Source: Kribbella soli
Lineage (GTDB): Bacteria; Actinomycetota; Actinomycetes; Propionibacteriales; Kribbellaceae
Length of the DNA stretch: 64,000 bases
Direction: 5' to 3'
Assembly (NCBI RefSeq): GCF_004331345.1
Contig: NZ_SJJZ01000006.1
Location: forward strand, 372,001-436,000
Below are positions 15,938 through 23,741 of the stretch, piece by piece (position 1 is the stretch's first letter; each line of letters opens with the position of its first letter). The position numbers were made by a program, and so were the translations under genes. Below the pieces are notes generated by a model, which did not search any database, was not told the origin of the DNA, and saw nothing but the letters and a program-made list of their open reading frames with translations.

Positions 15938-18001
15938 GTGGAAACCGAATTCGTGCTGTCGCTCGGCGAGCAGCAGTGGACGCTGTCTGACGGGACCGAC
16001 ACGGTCACCATCGGCCGCGCCTCCAACGCCGACATCCGGCTGCAGGCGGACGACCAGATCTCCCGCATCCACGCCCGCCTGAGCCGCGACGGCGCCACCT
16101 GGACCCTCCACGACGAGTCCCGCAACGGCACCGGCCTCAACGGCCGCCGCCTCACCGGACCCACCCCTCTCACCACCGGCGACCGAATCCACATCGGCCG
16201 CTCGATCCTGACCTTCAACAAGTCCACCACCCCCCACCCCGCAGACGCACCCCCAACACCTCCCGCCCCTCCCACCCGGTCCGACGCGGACGCGCACCAG
16301 CACCCAGACGCCCAGGACCACCCCGCCACCAGCACCCCCGCCGCACCCCCGCTCCCCACACCAACCCCGCCCCCGACCGCCTTCACCCAGCCACCCCCAC
16401 CAGCCGAGCCCACACCCGGCCCCCTGTCAGCCCCCAACACCCCACCCGGCACCGCGCCGGACGCTGAGCCGCCGTACGCCGAACCCACACCCGGCCCTCG
16501 GAACGAACCAAACCCGTTCACGCAACCGGACCAAGAACCCGGCAACAACCCGTTCACGCAGGCAGAGCAGGCGCCCGGCAACAACCCGTTCACGCAGGCA
16601 GAGCAGGCGCCCGGCAACAGCCCGTTCGCGCAGGCGGACCAGGTGGCCGGTGCCGACTCGTTTGCGTCGAGCGAGCAGGAGCCTGCTGGTGGGCCGTCGG
16701 TGCAGGGTGGGCAGTCGGCTGCGGGCGGGAATCCGTTCGCGGACGGCGAGCAGGTGTCTGGTGGCGGCAACCCGTTTGCGCCGGGCGCGGGAGCTGATGG
16801 GTACGGGCCTGGGGCGGACGCCGACAGGTACGGGGCCGGGGCGGACGCCGACGAGTACGGGCGCGGCGCGGACGCCGACGGGTATGCGGACGCCGAGTAC
16901 GGGGCGGAGGCTGGTGGGTATGGGGCTGCTGGGGTGGTTCCTGGGTTTGAGGTTGGAGACGGTGCCGGGCGGGACGGCGGGACGTGGGCGGCTTATCCGT
17001 CGGCGGACAATCCGGAGCCGGTGCGGTCGCCGTGGGAGATTTCCGCGCAGATTGATCAGTCGGAAGCGAACTGGAACGAGTCCGCCGGCTGGCCCGACCC
17101 GACAGCCGCCGGCGTCGACCGCCAGACAAGCGCCGACCAGCGAACGCGTGCCGAGCAGCGAGCGAGTGGTGAGCGGCGGTCGGTCGGGCGGGATCTTCGT
17201 ACGGCGGGACGCGACCGGCGGTCGGCCGATGCGGACCAGCAACTGCCCGGCGCGGACGATCGGCTCCCCAGGTCAGGTCAGTTGCCCGGAGCGGAGCGGC
17301 GTACAGCCAACGACGACGACGCCGTAGGGACGGTGCGCTTGTCGCGGGTGCTGATTGCGGCCGGTGTGGTGATCCTGCTCGGGATCGTCGTGAACCTGGT
17401 CGTCACGTTCCTCGCCGACGGACCCGGTGGCGTGCTCAGATGGCTGGTCCCGCCCGGTATCGCCCTCGTGGTCGCGATGGTTCTCGCACTGATTGATGCA
17501 GCCGTCCCGAAGTACCACCGGCCGGGCCGTCTCGACGTGTCGGTTCTCGTCGCGGTCGCCGTGGTGCTCGTCGGCGTCGGGGTCGGAGGGTTCGCGCTGA
17601 CCGCGGGCGCGGAGTACGTCGGCGGCTACCTGACCGGCAACGAGACCGGCGAGGACCGGCTGATCAAACCGGTCACGAAGCCCGGCACCGGTGTCACGAT
17701 GACCGTCGAGAACGTCACGTACACGAGCCATTTCACCCGCGTCGAGGTCAAGCTGGTCAACACCTCCAAGCAGGCGATCACGGTCCCGATCGACGGTACG
17801 ACGTTCACCGCCGCCGACGGCACCGCCCTGCGCGCCGACCCCGGCAAGAGCGCCTGGCCGAGCCGGATCGCGACCGGCGGCACCGAACACGGCACGCTCA
17901 CGTTCAAGGGTCACCTCCCGGACAGCGCCACCACGGCCGTGCTCACCTTCAAGTCCGGCGACACGACCTTCGCCGTCCCCAAGGTGGCCCTCAGCAACTG
18001 A
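15938..18001 (+). CDS. FHA-domain membrane protein with repetitive linker
   Basis: A 687-residue protein. Residues about 5-88 are an FHA domain (VTIGRASNADIRL, SRIHARL, NGTGLNGRRL) that binds phosphothreonine, so it is a probable Ser/Thr kinase substrate or partner. A very long Pro/Gly/Ala/Asp-rich linker (about 90-455) contains tandem NPFTQAEQAPGN-type and YGxGADADx repeats. Three membrane helices follow (about 468-490, 500-518, 528-550), then an extracytoplasmic beta domain like DUF4352 (about 570-687). The GTG start lacks an obvious ribosome site. Its role may be linking kinase signalling to the cell envelope; this is inference from the domains. Confidence 0.82.
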   Translation: METEFVLSLGEQQWTLSDGTDTVTIGRASNADIRLQADDQISRIHARLSRDGATWTLHDESRNGTGLNGRRLTGPTPLTTGDRIHIGRSILTFNKSTTPHPADAPPTPPAPPTRSDADAHQHPDAQDHPATSTPAAPPLPTPTPPPTAFTQPPPPAEPTPGPLSAPNTPPGTAPDAEPPYAEPTPGPRNEPNPFTQPDQEPGNNPFTQAEQAPGNNPFTQAEQAPGNSPFAQADQVAGADSFASSEQEPAGGPSVQGGQSAAGGNPFADGEQVSGGGNPFAPGAGADGYGPGADADRYGAGADADEYGRGADADGYADAEYGAEAGGYGAAGVVPGFEVGDGAGRDGGTWAAYPSADNPEPVRSPWEISAQIDQSEANWNESAGWPDPTAAGVDRQTSADQRTRAEQRASGERRSVGRDLRTAGRDRRSADADQQLPGADDRLPRSGQLPGAERRTANDDDAVGTVRLSRVLIAAGVVILLGIVVNLVVTFLADGPGGVLRWLVPPGIALVVAMVLALIDAAVPKYHRPGRLDVSVLVAVAVVLVGVGVGGFALTAGAEYVGGYLTGNETGEDRLIKPVTKPGTGVTMTVENVTYTSHFTRVEVKLVNTSKQAITVPIDGTTFTAADGTALRADPGKSAWPSRIATGGTEHGTLTFKGHLPDSATTAVLTFKSGDTTFAVPKVALSN
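16505..16648 (+). repeat. 36-bp tandem repeats in the FHA gene
   Basis: Four 36-bp units. The middle two (16541-16576 and 16577-16612) are identical; the outer two are diverged. Each encodes 12 residues of the form GNNPFTQAEQAP. The exact identity of two units suggests recent slippage or conversion. Confidence 0.8.
16798..16890 (+). repeat. 27-bp tandem repeats in the FHA gene
   Basis: Three to four imperfect 27-bp units encode YGxGADADx, an acidic Gly/Asp/Tyr repeat in the same linker. Confidence 0.7.
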
Positions 18002-18024
18002 TCCCAGCACCCTCCCGGCCGACT

Positions 18025-18043
18025 TATATCGAAAATTGATATA
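18025..18043. promoter_or_regulatory. MarR operator
   Basis: TATATC (18025-18030) and GATATA (18038-18043) form a perfect inverted repeat with a 7-nt AT-rich spacer, in otherwise GC-rich DNA 43 bp before the MarR start. Typical form for MarR autoregulation. Confidence 0.65.
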
Positions 18044-18085
18044 GTCGCCGCAACCCACCGTCGCGGTGGGCAAGGAGGAGGCGGC

Positions 18086-18511
18086 ATGCTGGACGTCGAC
18101 CGGTTGACCACGGTCATCGAGGACTTCAACACGATCTTCATCCGCCTCCCGTCGGTACGGCGGCTCAACTTCTCGGCGCTCTCGGTCCTGCACACGCTCA
18201 ACCGGCGCGGACCGCTGCGTCTCACCGACCTGCTGGCGACCGAGCAGCTGAAGCAACCCGCCCTGACCAGCCTGGTCGGGAAACTCGAGCAGGACGGTCT
18301 CGTCCAGCGCCGCCCCGACCCAGCCGACGGCCGCGCCAGCCTGCTGTCACTGACCCACACCGGCCAGGAGCTCGTCCGATCCCGGCACACGAACCGGGTC
18401 GCGAAACTGACCGCGCTCGTCGAGCAACTCAGCCCCGACGAGCGCGCAGTACTCGCGGGCTCGATCGACGTACTCCATCGCCTGACCGCACTCGCGGAGG
18501 ACACCCCATGA
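18086..18511 (+). CDS. MarR-family transcriptional regulator
   Basis: A 141-residue winged-helix regulator. Recognition region: RLTDLLATEQLKQPALTSLVGKLEQDGLVQRRPDPADGR (about 50-90), the wing being the D-P-x-D-G-R motif of MarR proteins. Strong ribosome site AAGGAGGAGG. It overlaps the epoxide hydrolase gene by ATGA and probably controls both genes from the inverted repeat at 18025-18043 in response to a small aromatic or electrophilic ligand. Confidence 0.9.
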   Translation: MLDVDRLTTVIEDFNTIFIRLPSVRRLNFSALSVLHTLNRRGPLRLTDLLATEQLKQPALTSLVGKLEQDGLVQRRPDPADGRASLLSLTHTGQELVRSRHTNRVAKLTALVEQLSPDERAVLAGSIDVLHRLTALAEDTP

Positions 18512-19698
18512 TCCCCACGCCTATCGCCGTACCCGATGAGGTCCTCGACGACCTCCGCCGCCGCCTGCGCGCGACGAAGTGGCCGCGCGACGCCGGCAAC
18601 GACGACGGTTTCTACGGTGTACGCCGTACCCGCCTGCAACCGCTCGTCGAGTACTGGGCCGACGGTTTCGACTGGCGCGCGGCCGAGCGGGCGATCAACG
18701 CGTACGACCACTACCGCGTCGACGTCGGCGACGTACCGGTGCACTTCCTGCGCCGGCCGGGCGTCGGCCCGCGGCCGATCCCGTTGATCCTGAGTCACGG
18801 CTGGCCGTGGACGTTCTGGCACTGGTCGAAGGTGATCGACCAGCTCGCCGACCCCGCGTCGTACGGCGGTGATCCGGCGGATGCGTTCGACGTGATCGTC
18901 CCGTCGCTGCCCGGGTTCGGGTTCTCGACGCCGACCCGTGTGGACATGAACTTCTGGAAGATCGCCGACGTCTGGCACGAACTCATGACGGGTGTCCTCG
19001 GATTCCCGAAGTACGCCGCGGCCGGCTGTGACGTCGGCGCGCTGGTGACGGGGCAGCTCGGCCACAAGTACGCCGATGAGCTCTACGGGATCCACATCGG
19101 GTCGGCGCTGAAACTCACGTTCTTCAACGGCGATCGCGGCTGGGACCTGAGCGGCGGCAATCCGATCCCGGAGGGGCTGCCGCCGGCGATCCACGCCCGC
19201 ATCATCGAGCTCGAACGCCGCTTCGCCGCACATCTGGCCACGCACGTACTCGATCCGAGCACCCTCGGCTTCGGCCTCGCCGACTCCCCCGCCGGCATGC
19301 TCGCGTGGATCCTGGAACGCTGGCAGAGCTGGTCGGAGGGCGACAAGGCGTTCACCGACGACGACCTGCTCACCCACGCGACGATCTACTGGGCGGGCAA
19401 CGCGATCGACACCTCGATCCGCACGTACGCCAACAACAACCGCTACCCGTGGACGCCGTCGCACGACCGTATGCCGGCGATCGAGGCCCCGACCGGCATC
19501 ACGTTCGTCGGCCACGAGGACCCGCCCGGCGTCCACACTCCCGAGGAACGCGTGCAGAACTTCCTCGCGAGCGACCGCGCCGCCTGGTACAACCACACCA
19601 ACATCACCGCCCACCCCAACGGCGGCCACTTCATCCCGTGGGAGCTCCCAACGGAATTGACCGACGACCTCCGGAGAACGTTCCGCGACCTCCGTTAG
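18508..19698 (+). CDS. Epoxide hydrolase, EHN type (alpha/beta hydrolase)
   Basis: A 396-residue enzyme that opens epoxides to diols. The N-terminal EHN segment (about 1-110) precedes an alpha/beta-hydrolase core. The oxyanion motif is HGWP (97-100), the nucleophile is Asp175 in GCDVG, and the catalytic His is about residue 374 in NGGHF. This matches the juvenile-hormone/microsomal epoxide hydrolase class common in actinobacteria. No signal peptide. Co-transcribed with MarR. Confidence 0.9.
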   Translation: MIPTPIAVPDEVLDDLRRRLRATKWPRDAGNDDGFYGVRRTRLQPLVEYWADGFDWRAAERAINAYDHYRVDVGDVPVHFLRRPGVGPRPIPLILSHGWPWTFWHWSKVIDQLADPASYGGDPADAFDVIVPSLPGFGFSTPTRVDMNFWKIADVWHELMTGVLGFPKYAAAGCDVGALVTGQLGHKYADELYGIHIGSALKLTFFNGDRGWDLSGGNPIPEGLPPAIHARIIELERRFAAHLATHVLDPSTLGFGLADSPAGMLAWILERWQSWSEGDKAFTDDDLLTHATIYWAGNAIDTSIRTYANNNRYPWTPSHDRMPAIEAPTGITFVGHEDPPGVHTPEERVQNFLASDRAAWYNHTNITAHPNGGHFIPWELPTELTDDLRRTFRDLR

Positions 19699-20492
19699 GT
19701 ACGCCGGAAGAACTCCATAGTGCTCGCGTCCGCGGGAAGGTACGTCTCCACGGCGATCTCCTCGAGGGTGATGTCGAACGCGGCGCCGAACGTGGTGATG
19801 GTGCTGAGGAACGCGAGGTCGGTGCCGCGGTACCGGATGTGGATCGGGAGGGCGATGTCGGCGGGATCCGGCGGCGTGGTGTCGACAGGGCCGTGGGCAA
19901 CGAGTTCGTCGTACAGCTGATGGAGTTCGGGGTCGCCGGAGGCCGCGGCCTGGCGGGCGAGGCGGGGCAGGAGATACCCGCGAACCTGCTCCAGGTTGCG
20001 GACCCGGGACGCCAGACCGTCGGGATGCAGGCCGAGGCGCATCAGGTTGATCGGTGCCGTGAGCAACTTCTGGTCGACGCCGGCCAGGAACACGTTGAAG
20101 GAGTCGTTCGCCAGCAGCAGGTTCCAGCGGCGGTCGACGGCGACGGCCGGGTACGGCGCGTGCGCCCGGAGGAACTGTTCGAGGGCCGCTCGGACCCGCG
20201 TCATGTCCGGATCGTCCAGCGGCGTCTGCCGGTACACAGGCGCGTGGCCGGCCGCAACCAGGAGTCTGTTGCGTTCGCGCAGCGGTACGTCGAGCTGCTC
20301 GGCGAGGTGCAACACCATCGCACTGCTCGGAATCGTCCGCCCGGTCTCGACGAAACTCACGTGCCGCGACGAGACATCCGCTTGGATCGCGAGGTCGAGC
20401 TGACTCAACTTCCTCCGCCGCCGCCACTCCCGCAACAGCTCGCCCACAGGCCTGTCGTCACTCACACCTTCAAGTATCCAGGGCCGCGCCAT
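19695..20492 (-). CDS. XRE regulator with MmyB-like ligand domain
   Basis: A 265-residue regulator. The helix-turn-helix is at about 20-75 (LREWRRRRKLSQLDLAIQADVSSRHVSFVETGRTIPS). The C-terminal half is the MmyB-like domain (ALEQFLRAHAPYPAVAVDRRWNLLLANDSFNVFL). Ligand unknown. Two starts are possible: ATG 20492, without a ribosome site, or GTG 20465. It diverges from the SnoaL-like gene and may control it. Its 3' end overlaps the epoxide hydrolase end by 4 nt. Confidence 0.85.
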   Translation of the reverse strand: MARPWILEGVSDDRPVGELLREWRRRRKLSQLDLAIQADVSSRHVSFVETGRTIPSSAMVLHLAEQLDVPLRERNRLLVAAGHAPVYRQTPLDDPDMTRVRAALEQFLRAHAPYPAVAVDRRWNLLLANDSFNVFLAGVDQKLLTAPINLMRLGLHPDGLASRVRNLEQVRGYLLPRLARQAAASGDPELHQLYDELVAHGPVDTTPPDPADIALPIHIRYRGTDLAFLSTITTFGAAFDITLEEIAVETYLPADASTMEFFRRT

Positions 20493-20543
20493 GACAAGGC
20501 AGGTAATCGACAGCACCACACCGGCGGGCGCACCGTCGTACGC

Positions 20544-20864
20544 ATGACGATCAAGCAGCTCACCCTGCACGCTTTCCAGGAATTCGCCAACGGCAACCTC
20601 GAACCGCTCCGCCCGCTCCTGCACGAGAACTTCGTCGAGCACAGCCCCGGCAACCCCTCCGGCCGCGACGCCTTCCTCGAGTTCATCGCCAAGGCCCCCG
20701 TCGCCGGCGCCAAACTTGACCTGCACCGCGTCATCGCCGACGACACCCACGTAGTCGTCCACTACCTCATGACCACCCCCGAAGCCACCCAGTCCGTAGT
20801 AGACATCTGGCGCTTCGAAAACAACCAGATCGTCGAACACTGGGACGTCGTACAGCCTGCTTGA
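20544..20864 (+). CDS. SnoaL-like (NTF2-fold) protein
   Basis: A 106-residue small NTF2-fold protein: FANGNLEPLRPLLHENFVEHSPGNPSGRDAFLEF is the typical opening helix and beta hairpin of SnoaL-like polyketide-cyclase or isomerase homologues. It ends WRFENNQIVEHWDVVQPA. The reaction is unknown. It is 51 bp from the divergent XRE gene, so it may be the regulator's target. Confidence 0.8.
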   Translation: MTIKQLTLHAFQEFANGNLEPLRPLLHENFVEHSPGNPSGRDAFLEFIAKAPVAGAKLDLHRVIADDTHVVVHYLMTTPEATQSVVDIWRFENNQIVEHWDVVQPA

Positions 20865-20870
20865 GGACCG

Positions 20871-20947
20871 CCAGGCCATCACATTCGACGGACCAGCGCA
20901 GACCACACGCTCAAGCTCGCCGACAGGCGGCAATTGTGATGGCCTGG
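20871..20947. repeat. Inverted-repeat element, copy B
   Basis: A 77-bp element starting with CCAGGCCATCACATT (20871-20885) and ending with CAATTGTGATGGCCTGG (20931-20947). The outer 13 bases are perfectly inverted and the two inner bases differ. It follows the SnoaL-like gene by 6 bp. Confidence 0.72.
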
Positions 20948-21000
20948 AGCTCCAGTCAGCGCATCGCACGCCGACCTCACCGTCACCTGCCCGGCGAGGA

Positions 21001-21309
21001 TCACATGTCGATCCGGTCCAGCTCCGCGCGGATCCGGGCGGCTTCCGCACTCCCCGTGGTGGGCAGCCGGAGCAGGGGCATCCGGTGCGCCGCGAAGATG
21101 CCGTCCTTGAGAGCATCGCGTCTCAGCTGCTCGGGGTTGTTCTCGTGGTACTTGAACCCGTCGACCTCGATCCCGAGCACCGGGCGAGTGCCGTAGACGA
21201 TGACGATCCGGCCGTTGCCCGCCGGTCGCCAGGAACTGGCCTCCCGCGTCTTGTCGACGAACCTGCCGTCTTTCCAAACCAGCACGGCCTCACAACGTGG
21301 ATCGACCAC
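21001..21309 (-). CDS. Small DUF2726/VSR-like nuclease-fold protein
   Basis: A 102-residue protein. The core GIEVDGFKYHENNPEQLRRDALKDGIFAAHRMPLLRLPT resembles DUF2726 and the Vsr/restriction endonuclease-like fold: an E-V-D pair, a basic/His patch, then RRDALKD. The start is a GTG. It may be the C-terminal remnant of a longer protein, since DUF2726 is usually appended to others. No enzymatic activity can be claimed. Confidence 0.55.
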   Translation of the reverse strand: MVDPRCEAVLVWKDGRFVDKTREASSWRPAGNGRIVIVYGTRPVLGIEVDGFKYHENNPEQLRRDALKDGIFAAHRMPLLRLPTTGSAEAARIRAELDRIDM

Positions 21310-21431
21310 GGCACCCCCAATCAGCCTCTCACCCTAGGGAGACCGGCTACGGAGCGCGACCGGACGAGTGTCCCAGCGATCCCCAGATGCTGACGCATGG
21401 AACAATGGTGTCCGGAGATGAGGAGGAGACG

Positions 21432-22010
21432 ATGACAGCTGTCCCGCTGCCGCCCGCCCATCTGCTCACCGTCGGCGAGTACGCGACACTCGGCGAAGAC
21501 GATGCCGGCCGGTCCGAGCTCATGGAGGGCAATCTCGTGATGTCGCCGAGCCCCAGCCCGGACCACAACATGGCCGCGCTGCGGATCGCCGTACAGTTGA
21601 TGCCCCAACTGCCGCAGGATCTCGAAGTCATCACTGACGTGGACATCGATCTCGAGCTCGTGCCGCCGGATCAGCCTGGCTTCTCCCGTCGGCCTGACGT
21701 CATCGTCGTACGCCGCTCCGCCCGTCGCCGCGTCCGAACCGACGGCGGACTGATCCGGGCGTCGGAGGTCCTCGTCGTCGTCGAGATCGTCTCCCCGGGA
21801 TCACGTCGTACGGACAACGTCGTCAAGCGCGCCGAGTACGCCGATGCCGGCATTCCCCACTACTGGATCGTCGACCTCCAAGAGCCGGTCTCCCTCCTGG
21901 CCTGCCACCTGACCGACAAGTTCGGCTACCTCGACGCGGAGGTCGTTGGCGGTCTCTTCACCGGCACCGAGCCGTTCGCCGTGAACCTCGACCTCGAAGA
22001 CCTCCACTAG
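21432..22010 (+). CDS. Uma2-family putative nuclease
   Basis: A 192-residue protein of the Uma2 (DUF820) family, a restriction-endonuclease-like fold widespread in cyanobacteria and actinobacteria. The key pattern is present: ELMEGNLVMSPSPSPDHN, RRPDVIVVR, VVVEIVSPGSRRTDNVVKRAEYADAGIPHYWIVDL. The Asp and Glu-x-x-Ser pair and Lys form the putative PD-(D/E)xK site. Start ATG 21432 follows AGGAGGAG. Function is unproven and no toxin or antitoxin partner is visible. Confidence 0.85.
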   Translation: MTAVPLPPAHLLTVGEYATLGEDDAGRSELMEGNLVMSPSPSPDHNMAALRIAVQLMPQLPQDLEVITDVDIDLELVPPDQPGFSRRPDVIVVRRSARRRVRTDGGLIRASEVLVVVEIVSPGSRRTDNVVKRAEYADAGIPHYWIVDLQEPVSLLACHLTDKFGYLDAEVVGGLFTGTEPFAVNLDLEDLH

Positions 22011-22055
22011 GACCAGCATCACGAGTCGAACCCACAACGCCGCACTCTTGGGGGA

Positions 22056-22865
22056 TCAGGCCACTCGGGAGGTTCGGTAGCCGGTCGGGGAGGTGCCGTA
22101 GCGGCTGCGGAAGCGGCGGGAGAGGTGGAACTCGTCGGAGAAGCCGATGCGCCGGGCGATCTCCCGGCAGGTCAGGTTGGTGGCCCGCAACAGGGTTGCT
22201 GCGACCTCGAGCCGCCGGTCGTTACGGAAGGCCAGCGGCGACCTGCCGAAGCGGTCACGGAAGACCCGCCGGAACCGGTCGTACTCGAGATCGAGGTGGG
22301 CCGCGACGTCGCGCATCTCCAACCGGCGGGGCAGGTCCTCGCTGAGCAGCCGCGCCGCCTGGTCCCAGAGCGCTGTCTCGTCGTCGACGGACGGAGCCAG
22401 CGCACCCGACAGCCAGGCCGCAAGTGCCCAGATCTGCTGCTCGGCCCCCGAACCCGGCGGCGCGCTGCGGAGCAGTAGCGCCAGGTCGGCCGGCCGAACC
22501 CCACGCTGGAGCGGCCGGGGACCCGACCAGGTCAGCCGACCGGTCTGGCGCAACAGCTCGAACGCCGGCCCTTCGACGACCGCGAACCATTCACTCCAGC
22601 GCTGACCGGGGTGGGTGCCGTACCAATGCTGCTCGCCGGGGAGCACCACCGTGAGCGATGGTGCGACGATCGGTTCGGTGTGCCGATCTGCGTGCCGATA
22701 GAAGCCGGTGCCGGCGGTGACGAGTGAGATGACCGTGCCCGGCAAGGCGTGCAGCGGTCCGGGCACCAGCGGTTCGGCATCGGAGACCTCCCCGGCCAGC
22801 AGCACTCTGCCGAACGGGGTCGGGTCCTGGTCCGACATCGTGATCCGCTGGTAGCCACCGGCCAT
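22056..22865 (-). CDS. AraC-family transcriptional regulator
   Basis: A 269-residue regulator. The N-terminal half is a cupin-like sugar-binding domain (VVLPGEQHWYGTHPGQRWSEWFAV). The C-terminal 100 residues hold two helix-turn-helix units (MRDVAAHLDLEYDRFRRVFRDRFG and CREIARRIGFSDEFHLSRRFRSRYG). ATG 22865 was chosen for GGAGGT eight bases upstream. It is divergent from the first PhyH gene at the edge of the glycoside island and probably activates it. Confidence 0.88.
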   Translation of the reverse strand: MAGGYQRITMSDQDPTPFGRVLLAGEVSDAEPLVPGPLHALPGTVISLVTAGTGFYRHADRHTEPIVAPSLTVVLPGEQHWYGTHPGQRWSEWFAVVEGPAFELLRQTGRLTWSGPRPLQRGVRPADLALLLRSAPPGSGAEQQIWALAAWLSGALAPSVDDETALWDQAARLLSEDLPRRLEMRDVAAHLDLEYDRFRRVFRDRFGRSPLAFRNDRRLEVAATLLRATNLTCREIARRIGFSDEFHLSRRFRSRYGTSPTGYRTSRVA

Positions 22866-22963
22866 CAGGTCCGACCTCCGCTCCAACCTCCGTGCCAAAA
22901 CGTGCATCGAACTGCCACCGCGAGCATTCCGGCACCTGCTGCTGGTTTGCCAGAGTGATCATC

Positions 22964-23737
22964 ATGACGCAAACGGAGAAATCCATCGCCCAGCTGATCG
23001 GCGACGAGCAGGTCGCCCAGTACGCCGAGGAGGGCTACTTCGTCCTGGAGAAGGCGATCGGCCCCGAGGACCTGGAGTTGCTGCGCAGTGCCGCACAGTT
23101 CTCCATCGACCGTCTCGACGCCGCCATGGATGCTGCCGGGGTCGATCGGATCGGCATCAACGCCAAGGGCAAGCGGTACTTCAGCAACATGATCTACCAG
23201 CAGCGCCCGGAGCTGCGGAGCTTCATCTTCGGCCCGATCATGGAGCAGATCTGCCGCCGGGTGCTCGGCGAGAACGCCTTCCTGTTCTGGGAGCAGTACG
23301 TGATCAAGGCGGGCGATCCCGACACCACGTTCGCCTGGCACCAGGACTCGGGGTACGTCCACGAGAACCACACGCCGTACCTGACCTGCTGGATCGCGCT
23401 GGACGACGTGACCGAGGAGAACGGGTCGGTCTACCTGCTGCCGTACAGCCGCTCGGGCATCAAGTCCTACATCAAGCACGTCCCGGTCGAGACCGGTGAC
23501 CGGGTCTGCTACTTCGGCTCCGATCCGGGCATGCCGGTGATCGCCCCGGCCGGGACGATCGTCTGCTTCTCCAGCACCGTGATCCACCGCAGCGGGGCGA
23601 ACCTGACCGACAAGCTGCGCCAGGTCTACCTGCTGCAGTACTCCCCCGAAGTGATCACGAACGCCGAAGGTACGGGGCCGCACGGCTCCTTCGAGCCGTT
23701 CCTGGTCGACGGCAAGGTTGCCGCCGACCAGTCCTGA
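22964..23737 (+). CDS. Phytanoyl-CoA dioxygenase-family (PhyH) protein 1
   Basis: A 257-residue Fe(II)/2-oxoglutarate oxygenase of the PhyH family. The iron ligands are visible: His126 and Asp128 in WHQDSGY and His208 in VIHRSG, with Arg in KLRQVYLLQYS for 2-oxoglutarate. Hydroxylation of a small organic substrate is expected; the substrate is unknown. Actinobacterial glycoside-uptake loci often carry a PhyH gene, and here there is a second one on the far side of the island. Its stop is 4 bp from the stop of the convergent ABC gene. Confidence 0.85.
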   Translation: MTQTEKSIAQLIGDEQVAQYAEEGYFVLEKAIGPEDLELLRSAAQFSIDRLDAAMDAAGVDRIGINAKGKRYFSNMIYQQRPELRSFIFGPIMEQICRRVLGENAFLFWEQYVIKAGDPDTTFAWHQDSGYVHENHTPYLTCWIALDDVTEENGSVYLLPYSRSGIKSYIKHVPVETGDRVCYFGSDPGMPVIAPAGTIVCFSSTVIHRSGANLTDKLRQVYLLQYSPEVITNAEGTGPHGSFEPFLVDGKVAADQS

Positions 23738-23741
23738 GTGC

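Noticed and set aside
16798..16890. CRISPR-like spaced repeats
   Set aside because: The repeats are in frame, contiguous and coding, with no spacers and no cas genes nearby.
17911..20427. An 838-codon open frame on the minus strand
   Set aside because: Antisense to the MarR, epoxide hydrolase and FHA genes, Arg-rich with no domain; the true minus-strand gene here is the XRE regulator.
20871..20947. Insertion sequence ends around repeat copy B
   Set aside because: The element is under 100 bp, holds no transposase and no target-site duplication could be recognised.
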